Source: Gallionella sp. UBA4121
Lineage (GTDB): Bacteria; Pseudomonadota; Gammaproteobacteria; Burkholderiales; Gallionellaceae
DNA length: 27,728 bases
Direction of reading: 5' to 3'
NCBI GenBank assembly: GCA_002381565.1
Contig: DFWZ01000047.1
Coordinates: 72,039-99,766 of the forward strand
Made by a program: the position numbers and the translations under genes. The notes beneath the pieces are model-generated. The model was given only the letters and a program-made list of their open reading frames with translations, was not told the origin of the DNA and made no database searches. Position 1 is the first letter of the stretch. Each line of letters opens with the position of its first letter. This document shows, one piece after another, positions 18,124 to 24,612 of this stretch.

Positions 18124-19446
18124 ATGCCATTTAAGACCAATCCCGCCGATTTCGTTGCCTGGTTCCGCTCCGTAGCGCCCTATGTCAACAGCTTCCGTGG
18201 CAAGACGTTCGTCATCGCATTCGGCGGCGAAATGGTCGCCGACGGCAAGTTCGTCGAACTGACGCACGATTTCAACCTGCTGGCCGCGCTGGGCATCCGA
18301 CTGGTGCTGGTGCATGGCGCACGTCCGCAGATCGAGCAGCATCTGGCCAAAATGAACCTGGAAGACAGCTACCATCAGGGAATACGTCTGACCGATGCCG
18401 TGACCATGCAATGCGTAAAGGAAGCGGCAGGACGGGTGCGGGTCGAGATCGAGGCGCTGCTGTCCATGGGTCTGGCCAATTCCCCGATGGCCAACGCCGA
18501 CATACGCGTAGCCGGGGGCAACTTCATCACCGCGCAACCGATAGGCGTGATCAATGGCGTGGATCTGCAACACACCGGCTGCGTGCGCAAGGTTGATGTC
18601 GCCGCGTTAAATGACCGCATGGAATTCGGAGAAGTGGTGCTGCTCTCGCCGCTCGGCTATTCGCCTACCGGCGAGGTATTCAACCTCACGCTGGAAGATG
18701 TCGCCACCGCGACCGCCATCGCACTGGATGCCGACAAACTGGTATTCCTGATGGAAACCGACGGGGTGCAGAACAAACATGGCACACTGCTCAAAGAACT
18801 GACCGTCACCCAGGCGGTCGCTGAACTGTCCTCCAATCAGAATGCGACGGACGACGTGAACTTGTTCCTGCCCTGCGCGATACGCGCCTGCGAGGCGGGC
18901 GTGGCCCGCACCCACCTGATCAGCCGGCATACCGACGGAGCTATCCTGCAAGAGCTGTTCAGCAATGAAGGCATCGGCACGATGGTGGTGGAATCCACGC
19001 TCAATGCGCTGCGCGAGGCGACGATAGAAGATGTCGGCGGCATCCTGCAACTGCTGATTCCGCTGGAAGAGCAGGGCATACTGGTCAGACGCAGTCGCGA
19101 GCTGCTGGAGCGCGAGATCGAACGTTTCGTGGTGCTGGAGCACGACCACCGCATTGTCGGTTGCGCTGCACTCTACCCTTTCCCGGACGAGGCTGCCGCC
19201 GAACTCGCCTGCCTGGCAGTCGATGTGCAATGCCGCGATCGCGGCTATGGCGAGGCTATCCTCAACCATATGACGGATCTTGCCAAGATACAGAAACTGA
19301 AAAAACTGTTCGTGCTGACCACGCGCACCGCGCACTGGTTTCTCGAACGCGGCTTCAAGGAAAGCGATGTAACCGCGCTGCCCAGACAAAAGAAATCGCT
19401 GTATAACTACCAGCGAAAATCCAAGGTGTTTGTGAGGAAGATATAA
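18124..19446 (+). CDS. argA: ArgA, N-acetylglutamate synthase
   Basis: Catalyses acetyl-CoA + glutamate to N-acetylglutamate, the first step of arginine biosynthesis, and is normally inhibited by arginine. 440 residues (E. coli ArgA 443). Residues about 20-285 are the amino-acid-kinase fold (FVIAFGGEMV, LVLVHGARPQI at about 60-70, FLMETDGVQN). Residues about 296-440 are the GNAT acetyltransferase domain with the acetyl-CoA loop QCRDRGYGEAIL (369-380) and LTTRTAHWFLERGF. CAGGGAG lies about 8 bases upstream of the ATG. No strong terminator follows. Confidence 0.97.
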   Translation: MPFKTNPADFVAWFRSVAPYVNSFRGKTFVIAFGGEMVADGKFVELTHDFNLLAALGIRLVLVHGARPQIEQHLAKMNLEDSYHQGIRLTDAVTMQCVKEAAGRVRVEIEALLSMGLANSPMANADIRVAGGNFITAQPIGVINGVDLQHTGCVRKVDVAALNDRMEFGEVVLLSPLGYSPTGEVFNLTLEDVATATAIALDADKLVFLMETDGVQNKHGTLLKELTVTQAVAELSSNQNATDDVNLFLPCAIRACEAGVARTHLISRHTDGAILQELFSNEGIGTMVVESTLNALREATIEDVGGILQLLIPLEEQGILVRRSRELLEREIERFVVLEHDHRIVGCAALYPFPDEAAAELACLAVDVQCRDRGYGEAILNHMTDLAKIQKLKKLFVLTTRTAHWFLERGFKESDVTALPRQKKSLYNYQRKSKVFVRKI

Positions 19447-19756
19447 CGGGTAGCCAGAATTTTAGCGGCATTCTGCCGTGCTGCGCCTGACTTATTGAGG
19501 CACCGCACATTACTCAAATTGTCTTCAATTGCAGATTTTCATTGCCTGAAAGCAGTCTCTCGTGGTATGCAGAAAACGAGGCCTACCGATACTTCAATGT
19601 TCCTGATAGCGGATATTTAACAGAGTTAATAATGCCTTTTGTTGTGAGATTAACTGCAATAAAGGGTAGCGCTCCGTTTTCTCAATCATCTGCTCCTTCC
19701 CGCGTTAGAATGACCGCCATCCACTGGCTCGTCGCCGAATTTTCTAAAGACACCTC
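19447..19756. other. Noncoding stretch between argA and the slyX 5' fragment
   Basis: 310 bases. A 5-bp stem CGGCA-TTC-TGCCG lies just after argA, without a T-run. A plus-strand open frame from a TTG at 19542 ends at 19760 in an ATGA overlap with the slyX start, but it has no ribosome-binding site and no recognisable family. A 31-codon minus-strand frame is listed separately. The native slyX promoter should lie here or further upstream. Confidence 0.5.
19594..19689 (-). CDS. Possible 31-residue small protein
   Basis: ATG at 19689-19687 is preceded by GGGAAGGAGCAG, a strong Shine-Dalgarno core though close to the start (3 bases after GGAG). The frame encodes MIEKTERYPLLQLISQQK and ends NIRYQEH at a TGA (19596-19594). 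I recognise no family. It is antisense to the leader region of slyX. It may be chance. Confidence 0.2.
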   Translation of the reverse strand: MIEKTERYPLLQLISQQKALLTLLNIRYQEH

Positions 19757-19850
19757 ATGATCGAAGAACGTTTATTGACATCCTCCCCGCCCTCAGCCTG
19801 CGGCTGCCGCTTGTGCGGAAAGGACGGGGATTCCTACTGCTAGACGCTCA
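19755..19850 (-). ncRNA. Probable omega RNA (reRNA) 3' scaffold and guide
   Basis: In IS200/IS605 elements the TnpB guide RNA is made from the 3' end of tnpB and the RE, with its guide continuing into the flank. Here the RE hairpin pairs 785-792 with 822-829 (8 bp, one G-U in the RNA) around the tnpB stop, then GATGTCAA, then host sequence. The first 20 guide bases are the complement of 19774-19755, i.e. the start of slyX. The 5' boundary given is approximate. Processing is inferred from the family. Confidence 0.6.
19757..19774 (+). pseudogene. slyX: 5' fragment of interrupted slyX (six codons)
   Basis: ATGATCGAAGAACGTTTA encodes MIEERL, then the sequence enters the right end of the TnpB element. 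Joining base 19774 to base 21029 gives MIEERL-SNLVNIETKIAFQE, the expected SlyX N-terminus, without gain or loss of a base. The start codon and any upstream signals stay on this side of the element. Confidence 0.85.
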
Positions 19851-20908
19851 TGTCCGAGCGCGAGAATGTTCTTTGCCGCATTGATATCTCTATCATACGT
19901 CGCGCCACACAACGCGCAAGTCCATTCTCTTATTCGCAGACCAGCTCTACCTTTCGGACTGTTGCTGGGTACTTCCCGGCAACACGAGCAGGTTTGGGTT
20001 GTGTACTTTTCATTCACCTCTTCAAACACCACTGACCGCGCTATCGCTTTATATTTCAGTTGTGTCTTTAACATATGCCAACCACTGTCATAGACAGACT
20101 TGGCCATCCTCGTTTTTGCGAGATTCTTGCTACTTACATCACCGATAAAGACCGCGCCGTATTCCGCGGTCATCGTCGAAGTGAACTGGTGTATTGCATC
20201 TTTTCGACTGTTGGCAATCTTTGCGTGAATGGCTTTCACACGCGTTGATTTCTTCGCGCGTTGAGCTACCGAGAGACGGAGCGCAAATTCATCAGTGATC
20301 TTTCGGCGATCAAAGACTCGACCGTCAGAGCAGGTTGCTACTGTCTTCAACCCAAGGTCCACGCCAACAGACGCCCGCCCGTTACCGGGCTTAACGGATA
20401 CCTCGACAGTCGTATTGAAGTACCATCGCCCACGAGCGTCTTCGGAAAACGAGCCGGCACCCAGGGCGTACCCGGCAAGACCATAACTGTCCCATAAGCT
20501 GAACAGATGTCCGCAAAAGCGGAGTTGCCCATTCACCATCTTGATTCCGGATGCCTTGAAAGGTATCCAACCAAGCGAGCGGCGAGACCCTCCTGAGCAA
20601 CGCCATTGCAATTTGTTTTTCTTGAATTGCCGGCGAGATTTTGCATGTTGCGAGATCGCCGCTTGAACCGTGGCAGCACCTATGGTCAATCCACGCTCTT
20701 GGCGAATAGATTTTAGTTCTTTCTGTAGGTCGTATTCAGAAGTCTCGCAATTCAGATAACCAACGCCGGGAATGGGAACCCACGAAAAGTCGGCACTCAG
20801 CTTGTTGGCTGCATTCCACACCTGGTTGACCTCAAAAGCCCATTGGGACAGCACGCCGACGTGTTTATCTTTAATTCTGACTCGAAGGGTTTTTATGCAG
20901 GTTTTCAT
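19793..20908 (-). CDS. tnpB: TnpB, RNA-guided nuclease of IS200/IS605 family
   Basis: Transposon-encoded RuvC nuclease, ancestor-like to Cas12, which uses an RNA made from the element's right end to cut TAM-bearing targets. 371 residues, apparently full length. RuvC-I Asp184 is in VGVDLGLKTVATCSDG; the zinc ribbon is Cys307-x2-Cys310 ... Cys331-x2-Cys334; RuvC-III Asp341 is in YDRDINAAKNIL. The RuvC-II segment reads AVFIGDVSSKNLAKTRMAKS, with Gly256-Asp257 where canonical TnpB has Glu-Asp; Glu296, Glu297 or Glu300 just before the zinc ribbon may replace it. The frame ends inside the RE hairpin. No clear Shine-Dalgarno before ATG 20908. Confidence 0.93.
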   Translation of the reverse strand: MKTCIKTLRVRIKDKHVGVLSQWAFEVNQVWNAANKLSADFSWVPIPGVGYLNCETSEYDLQKELKSIRQERGLTIGAATVQAAISQHAKSRRQFKKNKLQWRCSGGSRRSLGWIPFKASGIKMVNGQLRFCGHLFSLWDSYGLAGYALGAGSFSEDARGRWYFNTTVEVSVKPGNGRASVGVDLGLKTVATCSDGRVFDRRKITDEFALRLSVAQRAKKSTRVKAIHAKIANSRKDAIHQFTSTMTAEYGAVFIGDVSSKNLAKTRMAKSVYDSGWHMLKTQLKYKAIARSVVFEEVNEKYTTQTCSCCREVPSNSPKGRAGLRIREWTCALCGATYDRDINAAKNILALGHERLAVGIPVLSAQAAAAG

Positions 20909-21000
20909 TGATAATATTAACGTTTACAAAGCCATTTGGTTGACGCTACAAGTCTTTAAAAAGCAAAAACATGGGCATTTACGTTGCCCGAGCTATCCAT

Positions 21001-21020
21001 CCCCGCCCTGAACGACGGGG
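21001..21020. repeat. LE subterminal hairpin of the TnpB element
   Basis: CCCCGCC-CTGAAC-GACGGGG forms a 7-bp stem on the minus strand (one G-T pair), 8 bases from the element's left end. It matches the RE hairpin stem and is the expected recognition structure for a Y1 transposase. Confidence 0.7.
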
Positions 21021-21028
21021 CTTTTCGC

Positions 21029-21226
21029 TCAAATCTGGTAAACATAGAAACAAAAATCGCCTTCCAGGAAGATCTGATAGAGGAACTGAATAAAGTTGTC
21101 TATCAGCAGCAACAAAAGCTGAACCAGCTTGAAGCGTTTTGTAAATCGCTCGCAAGACACATCCAATCGCTGGCAGAAGCTGGGAATGAGAGTAAGGCTG
21201 TGAACGAAATGCCGCCTCACTATTAA
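21029..21226 (+). pseudogene. slyX: slyX 3' fragment, split by the TnpB element
   Basis: SlyX family: a short coiled-coil protein of unknown function. This part encodes 65 of 71 residues, SNLVNIETKIAFQEDLIEELNKVV..., ending at TAA 21224-21226. The heptad-like stretch with FQE and IEELN is diagnostic. The native start and six codons lie 1254 bp upstream across the insertion. The frame stays open into the element, so a product could start at TTG 20984 inside the left end (LPELSIPALNDGAFR fused to SNLVNIE). That TTG has no good ribosome-binding site. I therefore call it a disrupted gene with possible residual expression. Confidence 0.85.
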
Positions 21227-21555
21227 GTCCCGCCACCCGAATGATCACCCACATAGCTGCTTTGGTAAAAATATTTGACTGGCTGGCATTGGCACCCAGC
21301 TGCTATTCGCATTGCATTATTACACTGCAAAAAGCGGTCGTTAAAGTTTCCAGCTCAAGCAAATGATTCAGCATGCCAGAAACCTGCACTTCGCCAACTC
21401 ACCCTTTCGAGACATCCAGTCGGTCGATTTTCCTCCGGATGGCAGTCGTTCATTATGAACGTTTAGACAAAACTCTGAACTGTCTCAGCCCCCAAAAAAT
21501 CCCCATTCTTATTTTGTTGCAATGCTGCGGAACTTTATTAGCATATGATTATATT
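21227..21555. other. Noncoding region upstream of the candidate sRNA
   Basis: About 330 bases with no convincing gene on either strand. It holds two members of a diverged short repeat (see separate entry) centred on GCGGTCGTT (21334-21342) and GCAGTCGTT (21442-21450). The last 20 bases are A/T rich, with TATGAT (21544-21549) and TATATT (21550-21555) as possible -10 elements for the downstream RNA; no good -35 is visible. Confidence 0.5.
21311..21349 (+). repeat. Diverged repeat, copy A (pairs with 21751-21789)
   Basis: 39 bases aligning without gaps to 21751-21789 at 29 of 39 positions, including TGCATTATT, AAAAGC and GTCGTT. Shorter relatives occur at 21441-21454 and 23800-23814 (GCAGTCGTT). 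No gene is associated. Confidence 0.5.
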
Positions 21556-21669
21556 ATGTTTAGTGACGCAAGTTACTTCACGCTCTCCTCCCTGAGCGTG
21601 AGGTCTTAACTGCCCCCCCCTAGTTAAGACATTTGCCCCTGCTCCTATAGGTTCAGGGGCATTTTTTTT
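21556..21669 (+). ncRNA. Candidate small RNA with two C-rich hairpin loops
   Basis: Three consecutive stem-loops. SL1: 21578-21585 pairs with 21594-21601 (8 bp), loop TCCTCCCT. SL2: 21603-21611 pairs with 21622-21630 (9 bp), loop G, eight C, T. SL3 (21635-21660), followed by eight T, is an intrinsic terminator. The SL1 loop contains CCTCC, the complement of a Shine-Dalgarno sequence, an arrangement known for trans-acting sRNAs with C-rich loops that block translation in several proteobacteria. No open frame is contained, and the next gene is 630 bases away, so it is not an obvious leader. The 5' end is approximate, set from -10-like TATGAT/TATATT. The structure is clear; the function is inferred. 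Confidence 0.75.
21635..21669 (+). terminator. Intrinsic terminator of the candidate sRNA
   Basis: GCCCCTG (21635-21641) pairs with CAGGGGC (21654-21660), followed by A and eight T (21662-21669). It is the strongest rho-independent terminator in the window and fixes the strand as plus. Confidence 0.9.
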
Positions 21670-22297
21670 GCATGATCCAGAAAGTTGCTGTGGACTTCAC
21701 ACAATTTCATAGATATTTCTTAGCTTCCACGGCACAGACTTACCCTTCGCCCTGCATTATTGCAGGGACAAAAGCCGTCGTTGGAGTTTTCTATAAGGTA
21801 ATTTTTCAGCCCGCTGAATTGCAGACGTTCGCGCGTGCTGTTCACGAGCACAGCAGTTATAGCAGTGGAAATATCTGACTGTATTGCAACCATTCATCTA
21901 CACAGCGGGAAGGCAGACAGGCTGGCACAAGAACAACCCTGCACTTATAGCCAGAGCAGGTTAAGCAATACAGATAATAGCTAAGATGGTTAAAGGAAAA
22001 ATTACATGTCGAATTCCATTCATAAAGCTTGATATGGCTTTGGAGAATGAACGAGCAAAATCGACTATCGGATAAGAAACTGGCATTTGAATCTCCATTG
22101 GGTCAGCACAGATATTATTATCCTGTTCAAATATTACAAGGTTATTAAAGCTCGGGATGGTAATTACCCGTCGCCGCACTGCGTCATCAGCTTTGGGGCA
22201 ATTCACTATCGGCTACGCAGACTCTTCGACGAGGCCGCGCGACAGGCGCTGCTCATCTTGTATACTTCCCCCTACATTAACTTTCACTGTATCCGCC
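21670..22297. other. Noncoding region before the aminopeptidase gene
   Basis: 628 bases with no convincing gene. It holds a repeat copy (21751-21789) that includes a 7-bp hairpin CCCTGCA-TTAT-TGCAGGG (21750-21767). A minus-strand frame ending at 21961 could give a 45-residue peptide from ATG 22098 with a hydrophobic C-terminus (VIFPLTILAIICIA), but it has no ribosome-binding site. TATACT (22261-22266) is a possible -10 for the aminopeptidase gene. Confidence 0.5.
21751..21789 (+). repeat. Diverged repeat, copy B (pairs with 21311-21349)
   Basis: See copy A. This copy has compensated ends that form a perfect 7-bp hairpin with loop TTAT (21750-21767), which copy A lacks. Confidence 0.5.
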
Positions 22298-23602
22298 ATG
22301 CCTGTGACCAACCAAGCCCGAACCGCCGCCCGTGAGCTAATCGACTTCATCGATGCTAGCCCCAGCCCCTGGCACGCAGTGGCGAGTACTGAGCAGCGCC
22401 TGCAGGCAATGGGCTTTACCCGCCTTTATGAGGACGAGCGCTGGCAACTTGAGGCGGGTGGGCGCTATTACGCAGTGCGCGGCGGCGCGTCGTTGATTGC
22501 GTTTGTGCTGGGCAGTCGGCCGATGGCGGAGGCAGGTTTTCGCATCATCGGCGCCCATACCGACTCTCCGGGGCTGAGGCTCAAGCCGAAGGCCGCGATG
22601 GCCGGCGATGGCATCGCGCGTTTGAGTGTTGAAGTTTATGGCGGGCCAATACTGGCCACATTCACCGACCGCGACTTGAGTCTGGCCGGGCGCGTAGTGT
22701 TGCGCGGGGCTGCCGGTCAGGAAACGCGGCTGCTCTGCTTCGACCGAACGCTGGTGCGACTGCCCAACCTTGCAATCCACATGAACAGAGATGTCAACGA
22801 ACAGGGGCTGAAGCTCAACAAGCAGACGGAACTGCCGCTGATCTTCGGTCTGCTGGGTGAAGGTGAGAACGCGGAAGTTCATTTGCGCAAGCTGTTGGCC
22901 GATGCTGCGCAGCGGGATGCGGCAGACCTGCTGAGTTGGGAGATGAATGTCTATGACGTGCAGAAGGGCTGCCTGTGGGGCGCGAATGAGGAGTTTATCG
23001 CCGACAGTCAGTTGGATAATCTGGCATCCTTGCATGCAGCCCTCACTGCGCTAATCGAGACCGAGCTGCCGACCGCCACCTGTGTGGCGGCCTTCTTCGA
23101 CCACGAGGAGGTCGGCAGCGAGAGCGCCACTGGGGCCGGCGGCAGTTTTATCACCGACGTACTGAATCGCATCGGTTATCAGGCTGAACTGGACGAGGAG
23201 GACAGGCGCCGTGCCATGGCGCGCAGTTTCTTCATCAGCGCCGACATGGCACATGCCTACCATCCGAATTTCCCGGCTGCCTATGAACCCGGTCACAAAG
23301 TGAGGGTAAACGGCGGGCCTGTCATCAAGACCAACGTCAACCAGCGCTACACGACCAACGCAGAGACTGCGGCTCGCTTCATGGGACTTTGCGAGAAGGC
23401 CGGGGTGCCGTATCAGCAATACGCACATCGCAGCGACCTGGGTTGCGGCAGTACCATTGGTCCCATGGTGGCGGCACAGCTGGGCGTCGCCAGTGTGGAT
23501 GTCGGCTCGCCCATGTGGGCGATGCATAGCGCGCGCGAAAGCGCGGGTGTCAATGACCACACCTATATGATTGCGGCCCTGGCGGCGGCTTTCGGCAGCT
23601 GA
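22298..23602 (+). CDS. apeB: M18 family aminopeptidase (ApeB-like)
   Basis: Dinuclear zinc aminopeptidase, typically preferring acidic N-terminal residues, cytosolic and oligomeric. 434 residues from ATG 22298 (MPVTNQA), matching the family's ~430. Zinc/catalytic motifs: GAHTDSPGLRLK (His87), SQLDN (Asp240), FFDHEEVGSES (Glu270/271), SADMAHAYHPN (Asp316) and WAMHSARES (His410). The open frame extends upstream, but conserved sequence begins at ARELIDFIDASPSPWHAV, so the shorter start is right. No Shine-Dalgarno is evident; TATACT lies 32 bases before the start. It stands alone, without cotranscribed neighbours on its strand. Confidence 0.94.
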   Translation: MPVTNQARTAARELIDFIDASPSPWHAVASTEQRLQAMGFTRLYEDERWQLEAGGRYYAVRGGASLIAFVLGSRPMAEAGFRIIGAHTDSPGLRLKPKAAMAGDGIARLSVEVYGGPILATFTDRDLSLAGRVVLRGAAGQETRLLCFDRTLVRLPNLAIHMNRDVNEQGLKLNKQTELPLIFGLLGEGENAEVHLRKLLADAAQRDAADLLSWEMNVYDVQKGCLWGANEEFIADSQLDNLASLHAALTALIETELPTATCVAAFFDHEEVGSESATGAGGSFITDVLNRIGYQAELDEEDRRRAMARSFFISADMAHAYHPNFPAAYEPGHKVRVNGGPVIKTNVNQRYTTNAETAARFMGLCEKAGVPYQQYAHRSDLGCGSTIGPMVAAQLGVASVDVGSPMWAMHSARESAGVNDHTYMIAALAAAFGS

Positions 23603-23847
23603 AACAAAAGCCGGCATTGCCACGCTTTTCATCTGCATAACGCGCCTTGCGCAAATCGCCAGCGCTGTCGATTCAGGGTTATCCATCAGCGCTTTCTGAA
23701 GCACACGAAAAATTTTTCACTCAGATAACTTTGTCGATGGCGCTCAAATGGCGGCAATTGGCACGCAGTTGACCGCTGCTCGCTCCAATGATCAGCCCGT
23801 AAGCAGTCGTTGATTAAGACGACTGTATCAAATACGCCAACCCCCTA
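23603..23847. other. Intergenic region after apeB with a hairpin repeat
   Basis: About 245 bases with no gene. CAGTCGT (23804-23810) and ACGACTG (23819-23825) form a 7-bp hairpin with an 8-base loop; it has no T-run. The same segment contains the GCAGTCGTT motif shared with the repeats at 21311-21789. The rest shows nothing I recognise. Confidence 0.45.
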
Positions 23848-23863
23848 AATTGTCGACACAATT
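23848..23863. promoter_or_regulatory. Upstream operator for the GntR regulator
   Basis: AATTGTCGACACAATT has 6-bp inverted arms around CGAC and shares ATTGTCGACA with the downstream site at 23911-23922. The spacing between the two site centres is about 61 bases. A possible -10 (TAATAT, 23897-23902) lies between them. Confidence 0.65.
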
Positions 23864-23910
23864 CAAATATAACGCGCACAATTTAAGCGGCAGTGCTAAT
23901 ATTCTCATCA

Positions 23911-23922
23911 ATTGTCGACAAT
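23911..23922. promoter_or_regulatory. Palindromic GntR-type operator ATTGTCGACAAT
   Basis: A perfect 12-bp palindrome just before the Shine-Dalgarno GGAG (23924-23927) and the ATG at 23935. FadR-subfamily GntR repressors bind palindromes of this TTGTCGACAA type. Its position over the translation/transcription start region suggests autorepression of the prp operon. Confidence 0.75.
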
Positions 23923-23934
23923 CGGAGTCGTTAA

Positions 23935-24612
23935 ATGCTGCAAAGCCCCCCCCAGCAAGGCACGCTAGCGGATATCGCCTCGCACCGGCTGGCGCACAGC
24001 ATCGTGACCGGCGAACTGGCACAAGGCCAGAAGCTGAACGAAGCCGAACTGGCCGAGCGCTTCGGCATGGGGCGCGGCCCTTTGCGCGAAGCCTTGCGCC
24101 ATCTGGAAGGCATGCGTCTGGTCAAGCGCATACCCAACGCCGGTGCACGCGTGGTAGTGCTGGATTTCAAGACCATGTCCGACCTGTATGCGGTGCGCGA
24201 GGCGCTGGAAGGCATGGCTTGCCGCATCGCCGCAACCCGGATGACAGAAGATGAAATCGATCAGCTGAGCCGTCTGCTCGACAGCCATGAAATGCAGATA
24301 AAGCAGCAAGGCGGAGGGGTTTATTCGCAAAGCGAGGGGGATCTTGATTTTCACTTTCAGATTGTGCGAGGCAGCCGCAACGAAATGCTGATGGATATGC
24401 TCGGCAGCGAACAATACCAATTGCAGCGCATGTGCCGTTACCGCACCAGTCGCAACGCGCAGCGCACACAGCCCGCACTGCAACAACACCGCCAGATCGT
24501 CGAGGCATTGGCACAGCGCGACGGTGAGCTGGCCGAGATGCTGATGCGTCGCCATATTCAGGGCGCATGGCGCAGCATCAGTGAAACGATAGCGAAGAAG
24601 GAGCAGATATGA
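23935..24612 (+). CDS. GntR/FCD-family regulator of the prp operon (PrpQ-like)
   Basis: DNA-binding regulator of 225 residues. The N-terminal winged helix-turn-helix is at about 12-75 (LNEAELAERFGMGRGPLREALRHLEGMRLV). The C-terminal FCD ligand domain has the metal-binding pattern Asp138, His140 (LDFHFQIV), His185 (QQHRQIVEAL) and His207. GntR regulators heading prp operons are known in betaproteobacteria; the ligand is probably a methylcitrate-cycle intermediate (inference). GGAG lies 7 bases before the ATG. The stop overlaps the prpB start as ATGA, so regulator and enzymes share one transcript. Two palindromes upstream are the likely binding sites. A role as regulator of prp is inferred from context. 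Confidence 0.9.
   Translation: MLQSPPQQGTLADIASHRLAHSIVTGELAQGQKLNEAELAERFGMGRGPLREALRHLEGMRLVKRIPNAGARVVVLDFKTMSDLYAVREALEGMACRIAATRMTEDEIDQLSRLLDSHEMQIKQQGGGVYSQSEGDLDFHFQIVRGSRNEMLMDMLGSEQYQLQRMCRYRTSRNAQRTQPALQQHRQIVEALAQRDGELAEMLMRRHIQGAWRSISETIAKKEQI

Larger units (their letters stand above)
19775..21028 (-). mobile_element. IS200/IS605-type element carrying only tnpB
   Basis: 1254 bp, oriented on the minus strand: left end (LE) at 21028, right end (RE) at 19775. The limits come from restoring the slyX reading frame; one base (T) is shared by both junctions, so each limit is uncertain by one. There is no TnpA (Y1 transposase) gene, so mobility would need TnpA in trans. LE (21001-21020) and RE (19785-19829) each hold a hairpin built on CCCCGCCCT/CGGGG, as in this family. 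On the minus strand the element follows TTTGA (the likely TAM) and ends in GATGTCAA. No target duplication is seen, as expected for this family. Confidence 0.88.

Noticed and set aside
19542..19760. 72-codon plus-strand frame ending in an ATGA overlap with the slyX start
   Set aside because: Starts at TTG with no ribosome-binding site, has no recognisable family and unremarkable composition; the overlap alone is not enough.
21578..21630. Reading the C-rich hairpins on the minus strand as a CsrA-sequestering RNA with GGA/poly-G loops
   Set aside because: The terminator T-run is on the plus strand only, so the transcript is most likely the C-rich strand.
21672..21878. 68-codon plus-strand frame just after the sRNA terminator
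   Set aside because: No promoter or ribosome-binding site and it crosses the repeat copy at 21751-21789; composition looks noncoding.
21961..22206. Minus-strand frame (81 codons, or 45 from ATG 22098) ending in a hydrophobic segment
   Set aside because: No ribosome-binding site and the longer form starts at GTG inside the apeB upstream region; a small membrane peptide cannot be excluded but is not supported.
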